From: Candidatus Omnitrophota bacterium
Lineage (GTDB): Bacteria > Omnitrophota > Omnitrophia > Omnitrophales > Aquincolibacteriaceae
Length of the DNA: 64,000 bases
Direction of reading: 5' to 3'
NCBI GenBank assembly: GCA_903820505.1
Contig: CAIJHQ010000062.1
Coordinates: forward strand, 1 to 64,000
Shown: positions 33,499 through 42,186 of the stretch, one piece after another
How positions within the stretch are numbered: position 1 is the stretch's first letter
Layout: the number at the start of each line of letters is the position of its first letter
The notes under the pieces: model-generated
What the model was told of the DNA's origin: nothing
The model's input: the letters and a program-made list of their open reading frames with translations, nothing else
Databases searched by the model: none
Made by a program: the position numbers and the translations under genes

Positions 33499-34062
33499 TC
33501 ATCCCTCAAAATTAACATTCACGTCAACGGTATCCTCTTTGGGGATCTCTAACATGGAGCGACGCGTGTAACCGAGTCCGTTGGCGAGAAGGACATCCGG
33601 GAACTGCTGGATACGGATGTTATAGACATTGACGCTTTCATTAAAGAATTCGCGGCGGTCGGCGATCTCGTTCTCAAGGCCCGAAATGCGGGTCTGGAGC
33701 TGAAGGAAGCTCGCATTCGCCTTCAGGTCCGGATAATTCTCCGATACGGCAAAAAGGGTCTTGAGACCAGCGCTGAGCTGGTTCTCCGCCCGGGTCTTGG
33801 CTTCGATCGAGGTCGCGTTCAGAAAAGCCGTTCGTGCCTGAGTGATCTTCTCCAACAGCCCCTGTTCGTATTTCATGTAACCTTTGCAGGTGTCGATCAG
33901 CTTCGGGAGTTCATCATGCCGTTGTTTCAAAAGGACGTCAATGTTCGCCCAGGCCTTGTCGATGTTGTTCCTCACGAGGATCAGCCCGTTGTAGATTCCC
34001 ACGAAGTACCCGACGATCCCCAAAATGCCGAAAATAACAACCGCCAATATCACCCACTCCAT
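33499..34062 (-). CDS. lemA: LemA family protein
   Basis: 187 residues. N-terminal membrane helix (about 3-25), then the LemA helical bundle: YNGLILVRNNIDKAWANIDV, LLKQRHDELPKLIDTCKGYM and the C-terminal YNIRIQQFPDVLLANGLGY. LemA proteins expose a coiled bundle outside the inner membrane; their role is poorly defined. It lies 114 bp downstream of a GIDE-domain gene in the same direction, an association seen in many genomes. Confidence 0.94.
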   Translation of the reverse strand: MEWVILAVVIFGILGIVGYFVGIYNGLILVRNNIDKAWANIDVLLKQRHDELPKLIDTCKGYMKYEQGLLEKITQARTAFLNATSIEAKTRAENQLSAGLKTLFAVSENYPDLKANASFLQLQTRISGLENEIADRREFFNESVNVYNIRIQQFPDVLLANGLGYTRRSMLEIPKEDTVDVNVNFEG

Positions 34063-34176
34063 AACCCCTCCTGTGCCTCCCCCGAGGCTTTATATGATTT
34101 CGGAATAGTCCCATGCTACAAAAAGAGCGGCCGGGACGCCACCATTAAAGAAAAACCGGATCTTCACGGAACGACC

Positions 34177-34956
34177 TTAAAAAGAATGCTTGAGATAATG
34201 CTCGATCAGAAAGAAAAGACAGGTCACCGTCAGAATGGGACCGCCGTAGAGAAAAAGACACATCTGCCAGGCCATGGACGCCAGAAGATCCTTTTCGCTC
34301 TCATCCGAGATACAGAAAAAGGTATCGCCCTCTTTCTGGACACAAAGATTCTCGCTGCCGGTCGCGGCGAGCTCCACAAGAGGATTTTTGACGGCCGTAC
34401 CCATGATGTAGACCGGATCGCCCGGAACAACATAAGTTTCGGTGCAGCGGAGCTGCTTATCGATATTCAAAAAACCATGGGGATCGATCCCGAGCTCGGT
34501 CAGCCCCTGCTCGAACACCTGCGGATCTTTCCCCGAGCCGAAAGCGCCAAGTTGGTACTTCCGGTCCGCGTTAAGATAAAGTTCGGCGTTGACGGGGTTG
34601 ATGAGAATTTTTCCGGTCTCGTCTTCCAGGTAGAACCATTCCGGCGTCGAAAATTCCTTCAGGGTCACCCAATGCCCGCTTTTCCCGGAACTGCGGTATT
34701 CCTCGACCTTGTAATGGTAAAAAACGCTTTCCGCTTTGGAAAAAGGCGTCCTGACCGTTCCCCGGAACTTTCGCGCGGTCCCCTTGATCTCCACAAGCCC
34801 CATGGCGGCGGCGCGAACGGTGGAGGTCGGAATGTTCTCGATCAGTTTTTTCTTGGTCCGAAGACCGAACCCGCGGAAGAAACCGATGACGCCGAAAATA
34901 ACGCCGGCACAGAGATAAAAGAAAACTTTTGCTTCTGAATCACTCGAAGAGCTCAT
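34177..34956 (-). CDS. GIDE-domain membrane protein (MULAN-like, no RING)
   Basis: 259 residues from the ATG at 34956, after AGGAGG at 13-bp spacing (slightly long). N-terminal membrane helix (about 13-32), a GIDE-like beta domain (about 60-215) with LVEIKGTARKF, SKAESVFYHYKVEEY and WFYLEDETGKILINP, and a C-terminal membrane helix (about 230-252). In eukaryotes this domain sits between two membrane helices in MUL1/MULAN, with a RING finger that is absent here. It is paired with lemA. Its first codons overlap the upstream region of amrS on the other strand. Function unknown. Confidence 0.85.
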   Translation of the reverse strand: MSSSSDSEAKVFFYLCAGVIFGVIGFFRGFGLRTKKKLIENIPTSTVRAAAMGLVEIKGTARKFRGTVRTPFSKAESVFYHYKVEEYRSSGKSGHWVTLKEFSTPEWFYLEDETGKILINPVNAELYLNADRKYQLGAFGSGKDPQVFEQGLTELGIDPHGFLNIDKQLRCTETYVVPGDPVYIMGTAVKNPLVELAATGSENLCVQKEGDTFFCISDESEKDLLASMAWQMCLFLYGGPILTVTCLFFLIEHYLKHSF

Positions 34957-35089
34957 GGCGATTTCTTTTCCTCCTGATCTCATGGCTTTTCAAAAACCGC
35001 TCGTTGACCAAAACCCCGTCCGTTGCGCCGCATTTTACCATTCCCGGCGACCAAAATTAAGGCATAATAGAAAGAGGGGGAAACGGACC

Positions 35090-36169
35090 ATGGAACCGGT
35101 CATTGCGGAAAAATACTGGCAGCCCATGATAGACGGGCGGATCCAGTGCAACGTTTGTCCGCGCCACTGCAGGCTCGCGGAAGGCCAGCGGGGTTTTTGT
35201 TTCGTGCGGGCCCGCCGGGGAGGCCGGATCGCGCTGACGACTTACGGGCGCTCCAGCGGTTTTTGCGTAGACCCCATCGAGAAAAAACCTCTTTTCCATT
35301 TCCTGCCCGGCACTCCCGTCCTTTCGTTCGGGACCGCGGGCTGCAACCTCGGCTGCGTCTTCTGCCAGAACGCCGACATCAGCCATTCCCGCGAAACGGA
35401 CACGCTCGCCGACGCGGCGTCCCCGGAGCTCATCGCGAAAACGGCGGAAACGCTCGGCTGCCGCAGCGTGGCTTTTACTTACAACGAACCGCACATCTTC
35501 CATGAATACGCCGTGGATACGTCGAAAGAATGCCGCAAGCGCGGGATCAAAACCGTCGCCGTAACGGCCGGTTACGTCTGTCCCGAACCCCGAAAAGAAT
35601 TTTACGCGTGGATGGACGCCGCCAACGTGGACCTGAAAGGATTCAGCGAAGGGTTCTACCAAAAATACACGGGCAGTCAGCTCGCTCCCGTGCTCGAAAC
35701 GCTCGTCTATCTTAAAAAGGAAACCCCCGTCTGGTTTGAGATCACGACGCTCCTGATCCCGGGACTGAATGATTCCGAATCGGAACTGCAGGCCATGACG
35801 CGGTGGATCGTCAAAAACCTCGGGCCGGATGTCCCGCTTCACTTTACGGCGTTCCATCCGGCTTATAAACTTCTTGATCCGTCCCCCACTCCGGCCTCGA
35901 CGCTTACCAGGGCCCGCGGCATCGCGCTCGCGAACGGGATCCGCTATTGTTACACGGGCAATGTCCCGACCCCTGACGGCGAAACGACCTTCTGCCATTT
36001 CTGCCGGACAAAGCTGATCGGCCGCGACGGCTATGAAATAACGGACTGGAACCTCAAAGAGAACGGACTGTGCGGGTCCTGCGGAACGGCTTGTCCCGGG
36101 ATCTTCGAACCCAGGCCGGGGACCTGGGGATCTCAGCGGCTTCCGGTCAGACTCGGGAATTTCACCTAG
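35090..36169 (+). CDS. amrS: AmmeMemoRadiSam system radical SAM enzyme
   Basis: 359 residues from the ATG at 35090 (GAGGGGG upstream). An N-terminal Cys motif CNVCPRHCRLAEGQRGFC precedes the radical SAM core with GCNLGCVFCQN (CxxxCxxC cluster site), then AFTYNEPHIFHEYAVDT and LTTLLIPGLND-type strands. C-terminal cysteines (CHFC, CGSCGTAC) may bind a second cluster or zinc. Partner of the AmrB-AmrA fusion at 29703-31079. The reaction is not established. It overlaps no gene and converges on the CYTH gene 32 bp away. Confidence 0.93.
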   Translation: MEPVIAEKYWQPMIDGRIQCNVCPRHCRLAEGQRGFCFVRARRGGRIALTTYGRSSGFCVDPIEKKPLFHFLPGTPVLSFGTAGCNLGCVFCQNADISHSRETDTLADAASPELIAKTAETLGCRSVAFTYNEPHIFHEYAVDTSKECRKRGIKTVAVTAGYVCPEPRKEFYAWMDAANVDLKGFSEGFYQKYTGSQLAPVLETLVYLKKETPVWFEITTLLIPGLNDSESELQAMTRWIVKNLGPDVPLHFTAFHPAYKLLDPSPTPASTLTRARGIALANGIRYCYTGNVPTPDGETTFCHFCRTKLIGRDGYEITDWNLKENGLCGSCGTACPGIFEPRPGTWGSQRLPVRLGNFT

Positions 36170-36201
36170 AATATTTTTGCATAAAATGCAGCAGCCGATC
36201 T

Positions 36202-36732
36202 TTACGCTGGTCGGCGTACCATGTTCAGGAGTTGGTCGCTGTAGGAATCCGCCAGAAGGTCTTCCCTTTTGATCCCGAGGAGCCGCCGGTAGGCCTCGCA
36301 TTGTTTTCTGAGCTTCGCTTCGCCAGTCGTTCCTCCGGGGCCGAAGACCTCGATCTCCACGAAGCGCCCGAGCTTCCTGACGCGGTCGATGTGGAACTTG
36401 GTATTCTTGATGAAAAAGATCTCGCGCTTCTTGTCGACAACGGTCAGAACTCCGAGTGAGGGAATCAGTACTTTTTTGACGGCCGCGCCGTTCTTGTATG
36501 CTGCCAGAACGGAGTCGCATTTCTTGGAGCTCTTTTGGTCCGTACGGTTGTAATAGATGAGGGCGTTCTCGATATTTCCTTCCCGGAGTTTCAGACGGCC
36601 AAAAGGAATACGGAAGTAAGTGTCGATCTGATGGTCGAGACCTTTATAGACCGCGTTCCGCGATCTCAGGACCTTCCGGACGCGCGCCGGGTCATGGCAC
36701 CGGGCCTTGATCTCAAAGCTGATCTGGCCCAC
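36202..36732 (-). CDS. CYTH-domain protein, class IV adenylate cyclase (CyaB)-like
   Basis: 176 residues from a GTG at 36732, with GGAG six bases upstream. ISFEIKARCHDPARVRKVL at the start is the CyaB/thiamine-triphosphatase type substrate motif. DTYFRIPFGRLKLREG, VDKKREIFFI and FHIDRVRKLGRFVEIEVFG carry the alternating acidic and basic tunnel residues. Relatives are class IV adenylate cyclases or triphosphatases; which one cannot be decided. It starts 20 nt inside the histidine kinase gene, so the two are translationally coupled. Confidence 0.87.
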   Translation of the reverse strand: MGQISFEIKARCHDPARVRKVLRSRNAVYKGLDHQIDTYFRIPFGRLKLREGNIENALIYYNRTDQKSSKKCDSVLAAYKNGAAVKKVLIPSLGVLTVVDKKREIFFIKNTKFHIDRVRKLGRFVEIEVFGPGGTTGEAKLRKQCEAYRRLLGIKREDLLADSYSDQLLNMVRRPA

Positions 36733-38008
36733 GGGCCGCTCCGGTCTCCCGGGAAATGGGAAGCGTGAACGTAAAAGTGGAACCCTTTCCCGCCTGACTT
36801 TCGGCCCGGATCGTTCCCTGATGCGCTTCGACCATGCGCTTCGCGATGGCCAGCCCGAGGCCGGTGCTGGGTTCCCCGCCGGTGGACCGCACCGTCGTCT
36901 TGCCGAAAAAGGTGAATAATTGAGACAGTTCGGCCGCGGGAATTCCCTGTCCCTGATCCTCCACGGAGATCGCAACGACCTCTCCGGCGCGAGCGGCCTT
37001 TAGAACGATCCGCGTTCTGGGATTGGAGAATTTGATGGCGTTCGTAATGAGATTGTTGATCACCTGATCGATCCGGTCCGGGTCGATCGGAACCGCCGGC
37101 AGATCGGACGGGACCTCCAGAACGACTTCGATGGATTTCGCCTGGGCCAAAAGGCTGCTCGATCTGTGGATCTCCTGCAAGTAGTCCCGCAAGTCTATGT
37201 CCCGGAACCGGAGCTCCAGATGCCCGGATTCGATCGTGCTGACATCCAGGAGATCATTGATCAATCCCATCATTTTCCTGCAGTGCCGGATGATCGCCTG
37301 CAGAGGCTCTCTTTGGACCGGGGATATCTCTCCCAACACGCCTTCCGCCATGAGGTCGGCATAACCCTTGATCACCCCGAGCGGGCTCCGGAGATCGTGC
37401 ACCGCGATCCCCAGGAACTTGTTTTTCACATCGTTCAGTTCCACCAGCTGCTCGTAAAGCCGGCTTTTCTCCGCCGTCATGGCAAGCTGTCCCGCGATCT
37501 CCTGAAAGAGCCTGACGTGGACGTCCCGGTAGGTATTGGGCTTCGTGCTCGAAAAAAAGATGAACCCTATCGGCTTGCCCAACGCGATCAGCGGACAGGT
37601 CAAGCTCGAGCGCATGCCTTCCTCCACGATCCTTTTTGTGGCATCCGAGGAAGGATGATCTTTGAGATAAGCGGCCAGGTCATTCAGGATACGGGGTTGA
37701 CCGGTGCGGAGGATGCCCTCAAGGCTGCTCCCCTGCATGGGGGCCACGTAGTCCTTCGCGATCTTCATTTCGCTGGCTTCGGAACGGGCCCAGCGGGCGC
37801 GCAACTCCTTGCCATCATTTTCGATCAAGGAAAACCCGATGCGGTCATACGGAAGCGTCTGCTTCAAGGCGTCGTAGGTGAAATTCATCACCTCCTCCAA
37901 CATCAGACCGGCATTGATCTTCTCGGTGATATGGAGGAGGATCTCCAGCTCTTCTTCGCGTGTTACCGCCCCAGCGGGCCTTTCTTGGTCCCGGGCTTCG
38001 CTTCCCAT
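36713..38008 (-). CDS. GAF-domain soluble histidine kinase
   Basis: 431 residues, no membrane segment. GAF domain (about 20-180) with PYDRIGFSLIENDGKELRAR and MRSSLTCPLIALGKPIGFIF; HisKA (about 200-265) with AVHDLRSPLGVIKGYAD (phospho-His); HATPase (about 305-420) with NNLITNAIKFSN, VEDQGQGIP and GLGLAIAKRMV. No response regulator is adjacent. It overlaps the CYTH gene by 20 nt downstream and follows the AsmA-like gene by 4 nt, suggesting one transcript. Confidence 0.92.
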   Translation of the reverse strand: MGSEARDQERPAGAVTREEELEILLHITEKINAGLMLEEVMNFTYDALKQTLPYDRIGFSLIENDGKELRARWARSEASEMKIAKDYVAPMQGSSLEGILRTGQPRILNDLAAYLKDHPSSDATKRIVEEGMRSSLTCPLIALGKPIGFIFFSSTKPNTYRDVHVRLFQEIAGQLAMTAEKSRLYEQLVELNDVKNKFLGIAVHDLRSPLGVIKGYADLMAEGVLGEISPVQREPLQAIIRHCRKMMGLINDLLDVSTIESGHLELRFRDIDLRDYLQEIHRSSSLLAQAKSIEVVLEVPSDLPAVPIDPDRIDQVINNLITNAIKFSNPRTRIVLKAARAGEVVAISVEDQGQGIPAAELSQLFTFFGKTTVRSTGGEPSTGLGLAIAKRMVEAHQGTIRAESQAGKGSTFTFTLPISRETGAARGPDQL

Positions 38009-38012
38009 GATT

Positions 38013-38897
38013 TCAGAAAAGGCTCTTCATTTTATTCTTGAGGGCCGAGGCAGCCTTTTGGGCCCCAGTCGCCACTGTACTTGCGGTCCCCGTCAAAGCC
38101 CCACCCGCCTGTCCCGCAAGCTGGCCGGAGGTTTCGGCGGCGCTCCCCAGAGCGCTCTGGGTGGTACTGGCCATCCCCCCCACCCCGGCTGCGAACGATT
38201 GTCCCGCCATATCCGTCGCGGAACCGAGGATGCCGGAAACGCTGCTCTCCAGTCCGCCAAGGCTGAACCCGCTGAGCATCGCGAGCGGGGTCTTCATCAT
38301 GATCTTCCAGACGATCAATTTGACGAGCTTGTTGGTATCGGTGATATTTTCATAATTCTCGTCCAGCCCGACGTTGAAATCTTTCGTGACGGGCTTTCCG
38401 CTCGAATAATCCACGTAGGACGCGGTCCCGATCCTGAGACGAAAATTATCGATCTGTATTTCGGGAGCTTTTTCCGTTTTCGAAGGCGCCGGCTTTTGTC
38501 CCGGCTGGGAAGGTTTCTGTCCCCCGAGGGCCTTTAACGAGTCCAGATTCAGCTGCCTCTTTTCATTTTTGACGACTGAGAAATGCTTGAGATCGAACTT
38601 CAAGTCCTTCAGGTGGATCTTCCCTTTCAAAATACTCTGAAGATCATAGACCACGAGGACCTTGGGGATCTCGACGAAAGTCGTATCGTGAAAACCCGCG
38701 GGATTCCTGATCACAAGTCCCTCGATGTCGACGTAGGGCCGCGCCAGGCCCAGATCGAGCTTACTGATGGTCAGCGGCATGCCGGTCGCGGCCCTGACAC
38801 CGTTCTCCACGGCGGCTTTGACGATGGCGTTGCGCGCGACAACCAGACCTGCCAAGGCGATCGCGAGGATGAGAAAAAGAGTTACCGCTGTTTTCAT
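38013..38897 (-). CDS. AsmA-like exported membrane protein with Ala/Gly/Ser/Thr-rich tail
   Basis: 294 residues from the ATG at 38897 (GGGAGG upstream). N-terminal membrane anchor (about 5-24), then an AsmA-like beta region (about 35-180): GMPLTISKLDLGLARPYVDI, VEIPKVLVVYDLQSIL and VVKNEKRQLNLDSLKAL. A Pro/Lys/Gln linker follows at about 125-150. The C-terminal third (about 205-290) is low complexity (SSVSGILGSATDMAGQSF...). AsmA proteins relate to lipid transport and outer-membrane assembly. It is much shorter than full AsmA. Confidence 0.82.
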   Translation of the reverse strand: MKTAVTLFLILAIALAGLVVARNAIVKAAVENGVRAATGMPLTISKLDLGLARPYVDIEGLVIRNPAGFHDTTFVEIPKVLVVYDLQSILKGKIHLKDLKFDLKHFSVVKNEKRQLNLDSLKALGGQKPSQPGQKPAPSKTEKAPEIQIDNFRLRIGTASYVDYSSGKPVTKDFNVGLDENYENITDTNKLVKLIVWKIMMKTPLAMLSGFSLGGLESSVSGILGSATDMAGQSFAAGVGGMASTTQSALGSAAETSGQLAGQAGGALTGTASTVATGAQKAASALKNKMKSLF

Positions 38898-38984
38898 GGT
38901 TGCCTCCCTGTCAGACTTGCTCTGCGGCCATCCGAAACCGGCCGACGTATTTTTCACTGTCACTTCCCGTCATTAATCTACCAC

Positions 38985-40733
38985 TTATTTTTTTTGAGGT
39001 GTAGCCGTTTTGACCATACTCCGGAAAAAGGCTTCCTCGATCGCGACCTCTTTGCGCGCCCGGATACGGTTCAAGTGTTGGTCAATACGGTCCGGCTCGA
39101 TCCCCAGTTGTTCAAGGACCACGCGGTTGAGCTCGTGGCTTGCCTCCCACTCCTCCATCACCACGATGTCCGCGCCCAGTTCATAGAGCTGGGGCATCTG
39201 ACTCGCATAGCGCGTGCGGACCGCCAGGATGACCTCCGGGTTCAGGCTCTGCACCACGCGGATGATCTGCGTCATTCCCAGCACGTCGGGAAAGCTCACC
39301 ACCACGGCTTTCGCGCGGAGGATCCCCACGCGTTTCATGACCTCCCGGTTCACGGCATCCCCGTAGATCGCGTTCAGACCGAGTTTTTTCGCATCTCTGA
39401 CCTTCGAAGGGTTCATTTCGATGATCACGAACGGAATTTTCTCCTCTTTGAAAGCGTTCGCCAGATCGCGCCCCGTCGGCCCAAATCCGCAAAGGATCAC
39501 ATGGTCGCTCAACAGGGGCCATGTCCCGTCCTCCTTGGCCCAATCCTGGGGTGGGACCCCGAAGATCAGGAACCGCCCGAGAACCCGCAGGATGACCGGA
39601 ATGGCGGCGAACAACAGCGGCGTCATCAACATGGTCAGGAACGCCGTCGAAAGCAGCACCTGGTAGAGCATATTGTTGATATGCCCGGACCCGCGCGCCA
39701 TTTCGATCAGCACGAACGAGAATTCCCCGATCTGCGAAAGGATGATCCCGGTGATCACCGCCACGCGCGGAGGGAACCCGAAGGCCATGATCAGGAATGT
39801 CATGATGACAAAGTTGATGAAGAGGACCAGGCTCACCACGGACAGGACAAGCACGATGTTCTGGAAGAAAAAACCCGCGTCGAACAAAAGTCCGATGGAG
39901 ACGAAGAAAATGCTCACGAAAAGATGACGGAACGGGATGATGTCGCCGATCAGCTGGTGGGAAAAGTTCGTGTTGGCGAACATGAACCCCGCGAGCAACG
40001 CTCCGATGGCCACCGAAAGCCCCAGGGCGCCGCTCAGCCATGCCATTCCCAGGCATACGACGACGGAAAAAAGGAACAGGATCTCCCGGTTCCGTATGAC
40101 CGCCACGCGGTGCAACAGCCCGGGAAGCAGGAAACGGGAGAAAACGAACGTTCCGGCCAGGAGCAGGACCGTCTTGAAAAAGGCGCTGACCAGCGCGAGT
40201 CCCGCGGCCCCTCCGGAATGGCTGAAAGCGGAGAGAAATATCATGAGTGGGACCACGGCAAGGTCCTGGAAGATGAGGATGGAGATCGCGATACGGCCGT
40301 GCGGAGTATCGACCTCGCCGCGATCAAGTAAATATTTGAGTACGATGGCGGTCGAACTGAGTGCGATCACCGCGCCAAGGAAGAACCCTTCGTAGAACGT
40401 CCAGCCCCTCCACCAGGCGAACGCCAGGGAAAGGGCAATGGAGATAAGGATCTGGAGCGTTCCGCCCACGACCGCGATCTTTTGCATCCCGCGCAAACGG
40501 TCCACGGAAAACTCCAGGCCTATCGTGAGCATCAAAAGCACGACGCCGAATTCAGCCAGCGAACGGATATGCGCGTCGTTTGAAAGAATGCCGATGCCGT
40601 GCGGACCGATGATCACACCCGTCAGCAGAAATCCGAGAATGGCCGGCAATTTAAACTTCTCAAAAACGATCGCGACGGCCGTAGCCGTCACAAGCACCAC
40701 CAGAAGTTCGGTGAAAAATAAAGGGTTCGCCAT
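38985..40733 (-). CDS. CPA2 cation:proton antiporter with TrkA-N domain (KefB type)
   Basis: 582 residues. About 12-13 membrane segments (1-390), with LGFLLTGVIIGPHGIGIL and FQDLAVVPLMIFL (the QD pair of CPA2 carriers). A cytoplasmic TrkA-N Rossmann domain (about 410-545) follows with VILCGFGPTGRDLANAF and VIYGDA-type residues. These exchange K+ or Na+ for H+, gated by nucleotide or glutathione. No KefG/KefF-type partner is nearby. The C-terminal TrkA-C domain is missing; the chain ends in a basic helix. Confidence 0.92.
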   Translation of the reverse strand: MANPLFFTELLVVLVTATAVAIVFEKFKLPAILGFLLTGVIIGPHGIGILSNDAHIRSLAEFGVVLLMLTIGLEFSVDRLRGMQKIAVVGGTLQILISIALSLAFAWWRGWTFYEGFFLGAVIALSSTAIVLKYLLDRGEVDTPHGRIAISILIFQDLAVVPLMIFLSAFSHSGGAAGLALVSAFFKTVLLLAGTFVFSRFLLPGLLHRVAVIRNREILFLFSVVVCLGMAWLSGALGLSVAIGALLAGFMFANTNFSHQLIGDIIPFRHLFVSIFFVSIGLLFDAGFFFQNIVLVLSVVSLVLFINFVIMTFLIMAFGFPPRVAVITGIILSQIGEFSFVLIEMARGSGHINNMLYQVLLSTAFLTMLMTPLLFAAIPVILRVLGRFLIFGVPPQDWAKEDGTWPLLSDHVILCGFGPTGRDLANAFKEEKIPFVIIEMNPSKVRDAKKLGLNAIYGDAVNREVMKRVGILRAKAVVVSFPDVLGMTQIIRVVQSLNPEVILAVRTRYASQMPQLYELGADIVVMEEWEASHELNRVVLEQLGIEPDRIDQHLNRIRARKEVAIEEAFFRSMVKTATPQKK

Positions 40734-41019
40734 GACCTTCCTTTCGCGCGAGTTTGAACAGTATACAAAAATTAATGGGAAAGAATCCAGGATTAACGTG
40801 CGTTTACGCGGTTTTTCGCCGTTTAAGACCTATCCATTTTCGTTATTAAGTACCTCCCCCCGCCCTGTTTTTTCAGCCGACCGGCATCATCAAATCCTGT
40901 GCCCGGTATTTTTTTTACTTTTTGCTGAAAATGAATGTATTCCCCTTAGGGGGCTTTCCTTCGGAAGATCTTAAGGAAGATAAAATATCTCGTAATTTTT
41001 GCCGAAAAAATCGATAATA

Positions 41020-41070
41020 TTGCTATAAATATACTTTCTAAACTATAGAAAAGACTTTTTTTGCTATAAA
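41020..41070 (+). repeat. Two TTGCTATAAA direct repeats, 41 bp apart
   Basis: TTGCTATAAA at 41020-41029 and 41061-41070, about four helical turns apart. The second ends 7 bp before the -35 of the pilin promoter. They are placed like tandem activator sites. Confidence 0.5.
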
Positions 41071-41077
41071 AAGGCTC

Positions 41078-41106
41078 TTGCATCAGCGGGCGGACTTGTC
41101 TACACT
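41078..41106 (+). promoter_or_regulatory. Candidate sigma-70 promoter of the pilin operon
   Basis: TTGCAT (41078-41083), 17-bp spacer, TACACT (41101-41106). Transcription would start near 41113, giving a leader of about 32 nt to the GTG at 41145. Confidence 0.6.
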
Positions 41107-41144
41107 TAGGATTAGGAAGGGTTGAGGTTTCAAAGGGAGGAAAA

Positions 41145-41597
41145 GTGGATACCAAGGAACTTCGGGAAAGAAGGATTGCAGCAGGGAAACGCCGGGGTGC
41201 CGTTCGGAAAGACCATCGGGGGTTTACCTTGATCGAATTAATGATCGCCATCCTGGTTGTTTCCCTCGTACTCGCAGGTTACATCGGTGCCAATATCAGG
41301 GCGCAGCAAAATGGCGAGGAAATGCACGAACGGACCATTGCGATCCAGGACGCGAACCGCGCGATCGAACAGATGCGGGACGCTTCAAAAACCGGAACGT
41401 TCCCGGGAAATGTTACTGCCCTTTATCCTAACAATGGAAATGTAGCCGGCTTCGATAATCTCACGAATGAGCAGGTGAATGTAACCTATGCGAATGCAAC
41501 GACGAATCCGCTGGATGCCACTATTACGGTGACATGGTCGTCGTACACGCGGCGCCAGATTTCGGAAGCCGTCGAGACTTATATTACACAAAGGTAA
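41145..41597 (+). CDS. Type IV pilin-like minor pseudopilin (first of three)
   Basis: 150 residues from a GTG at 41145 with GGGAGG four bases upstream. A long basic leader (26 residues, KDHRG|FTLIELMIAILVVSLVLAG) carries the prepilin peptidase site G|FTLIE and the hydrophobic helix. The mature globular part is small, with TITVTWSSY near the end. It resembles PilV/GspI-type minor pilins. The Glu at +5, needed for assembly, is present. The next gene starts 4 bp after its stop. Confidence 0.88.
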   Translation: MDTKELRERRIAAGKRRGAVRKDHRGFTLIELMIAILVVSLVLAGYIGANIRAQQNGEEMHERTIAIQDANRAIEQMRDASKTGTFPGNVTALYPNNGNVAGFDNLTNEQVNVTYANATTNPLDATITVTWSSYTRRQISEAVETYITQR

Positions 41598-41601
41598 TGT
41601 T

Positions 41602-42186
41602 ATGAAGAACACGCGAAAGGGGTTTACGTTTATCGAGTTAATAATCGCCGCCGCCATTTCGTCGCTTGTCCTTGTCGGCGTGTTCGGAATTTTGCTAACG
41701 AGCAATAAACAGCTCGATGTCATTCATGCCAAAATGAGCCTCGAGGAAAGCTCGCGCGAAGCACTGTTCAAAATGGCCCAGGAGATCCGTCAAACATCCA
41801 ATAACAAGATCACAAATAACTTCGGGACCCCGGACGTGAACGCTGTGCAACAAACGAACACGCTCATTTTCATCGTCCCGGTCCCAGTTCCAAATGCGGC
41901 GTCCCTTGTGGATGTCAACTTTGATCCACTATGGGCGGACAGCATCCAGTACTCCCTGGACGAAGCAACAAACCAGATCCTCCGAACCTCCACGAATCTC
42001 GCAACAAACGTAACGCAGCAGGCCGTTCTCGCCGACGACGTCACGGCTCTTGCCTTCTCCAGAAAAACCGCCGCTCCCGAACTTATTACAATCACGGTGA
42101 GTACACAGCGAACACTTTCGGACGGCCGGAATGTCCCGGAAACCCCTATGCAAATGACCGCGCAAGCGGAAGCGAGGAACCCATGA
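41602..42186 (+). CDS. Type IV pilin-like minor pseudopilin, PilW/GspJ type
   Basis: 194 residues. Short leader MKNTRKG|FTFIELIIAAAISS with the peptidase site and Glu+5, a hydrophobic helix to about residue 30, then LEESSREALFKMAQEIRQT, typical of PilW/GspJ. The C-terminal beta region has SIQYSLDEATNQILRTST. AAAGG before the ATG lies in the end of the previous gene. It overlaps the next gene by 4 nt. Confidence 0.88.
   Translation: MKNTRKGFTFIELIIAAAISSLVLVGVFGILLTSNKQLDVIHAKMSLEESSREALFKMAQEIRQTSNNKITNNFGTPDVNAVQQTNTLIFIVPVPVPNAASLVDVNFDPLWADSIQYSLDEATNQILRTSTNLATNVTQQAVLADDVTALAFSRKTAAPELITITVSTQRTLSDGRNVPETPMQMTAQAEARNP

Larger units (their letters stand above)
40734..41144. other. AT-rich intergenic region upstream of the pilin operon
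   Basis: 411 bp without a gene, markedly richer in A+T than its surroundings. It holds a short CCCC-TTA-GGGG hairpin (40942-40952), two TTGCTATAAA repeats (41020 and 41061), the pilin promoter (41078-41106) and its ribosome-binding site. I looked for a c-di-GMP riboswitch core and did not find one. Confidence 0.6.

Noticed and set aside
38583-40331. Long open frame antisense to the KefB-type antiporter
   Set aside because: Its translation is a biased Asp/His/Arg-rich shadow of GC-rich code on the other strand; the antiporter has clear domains.
40734-41144. c-di-GMP riboswitch before the pilin operon
   Set aside because: No GEMM-like core or paired stems were found by eye; only small hairpins and a promoter.
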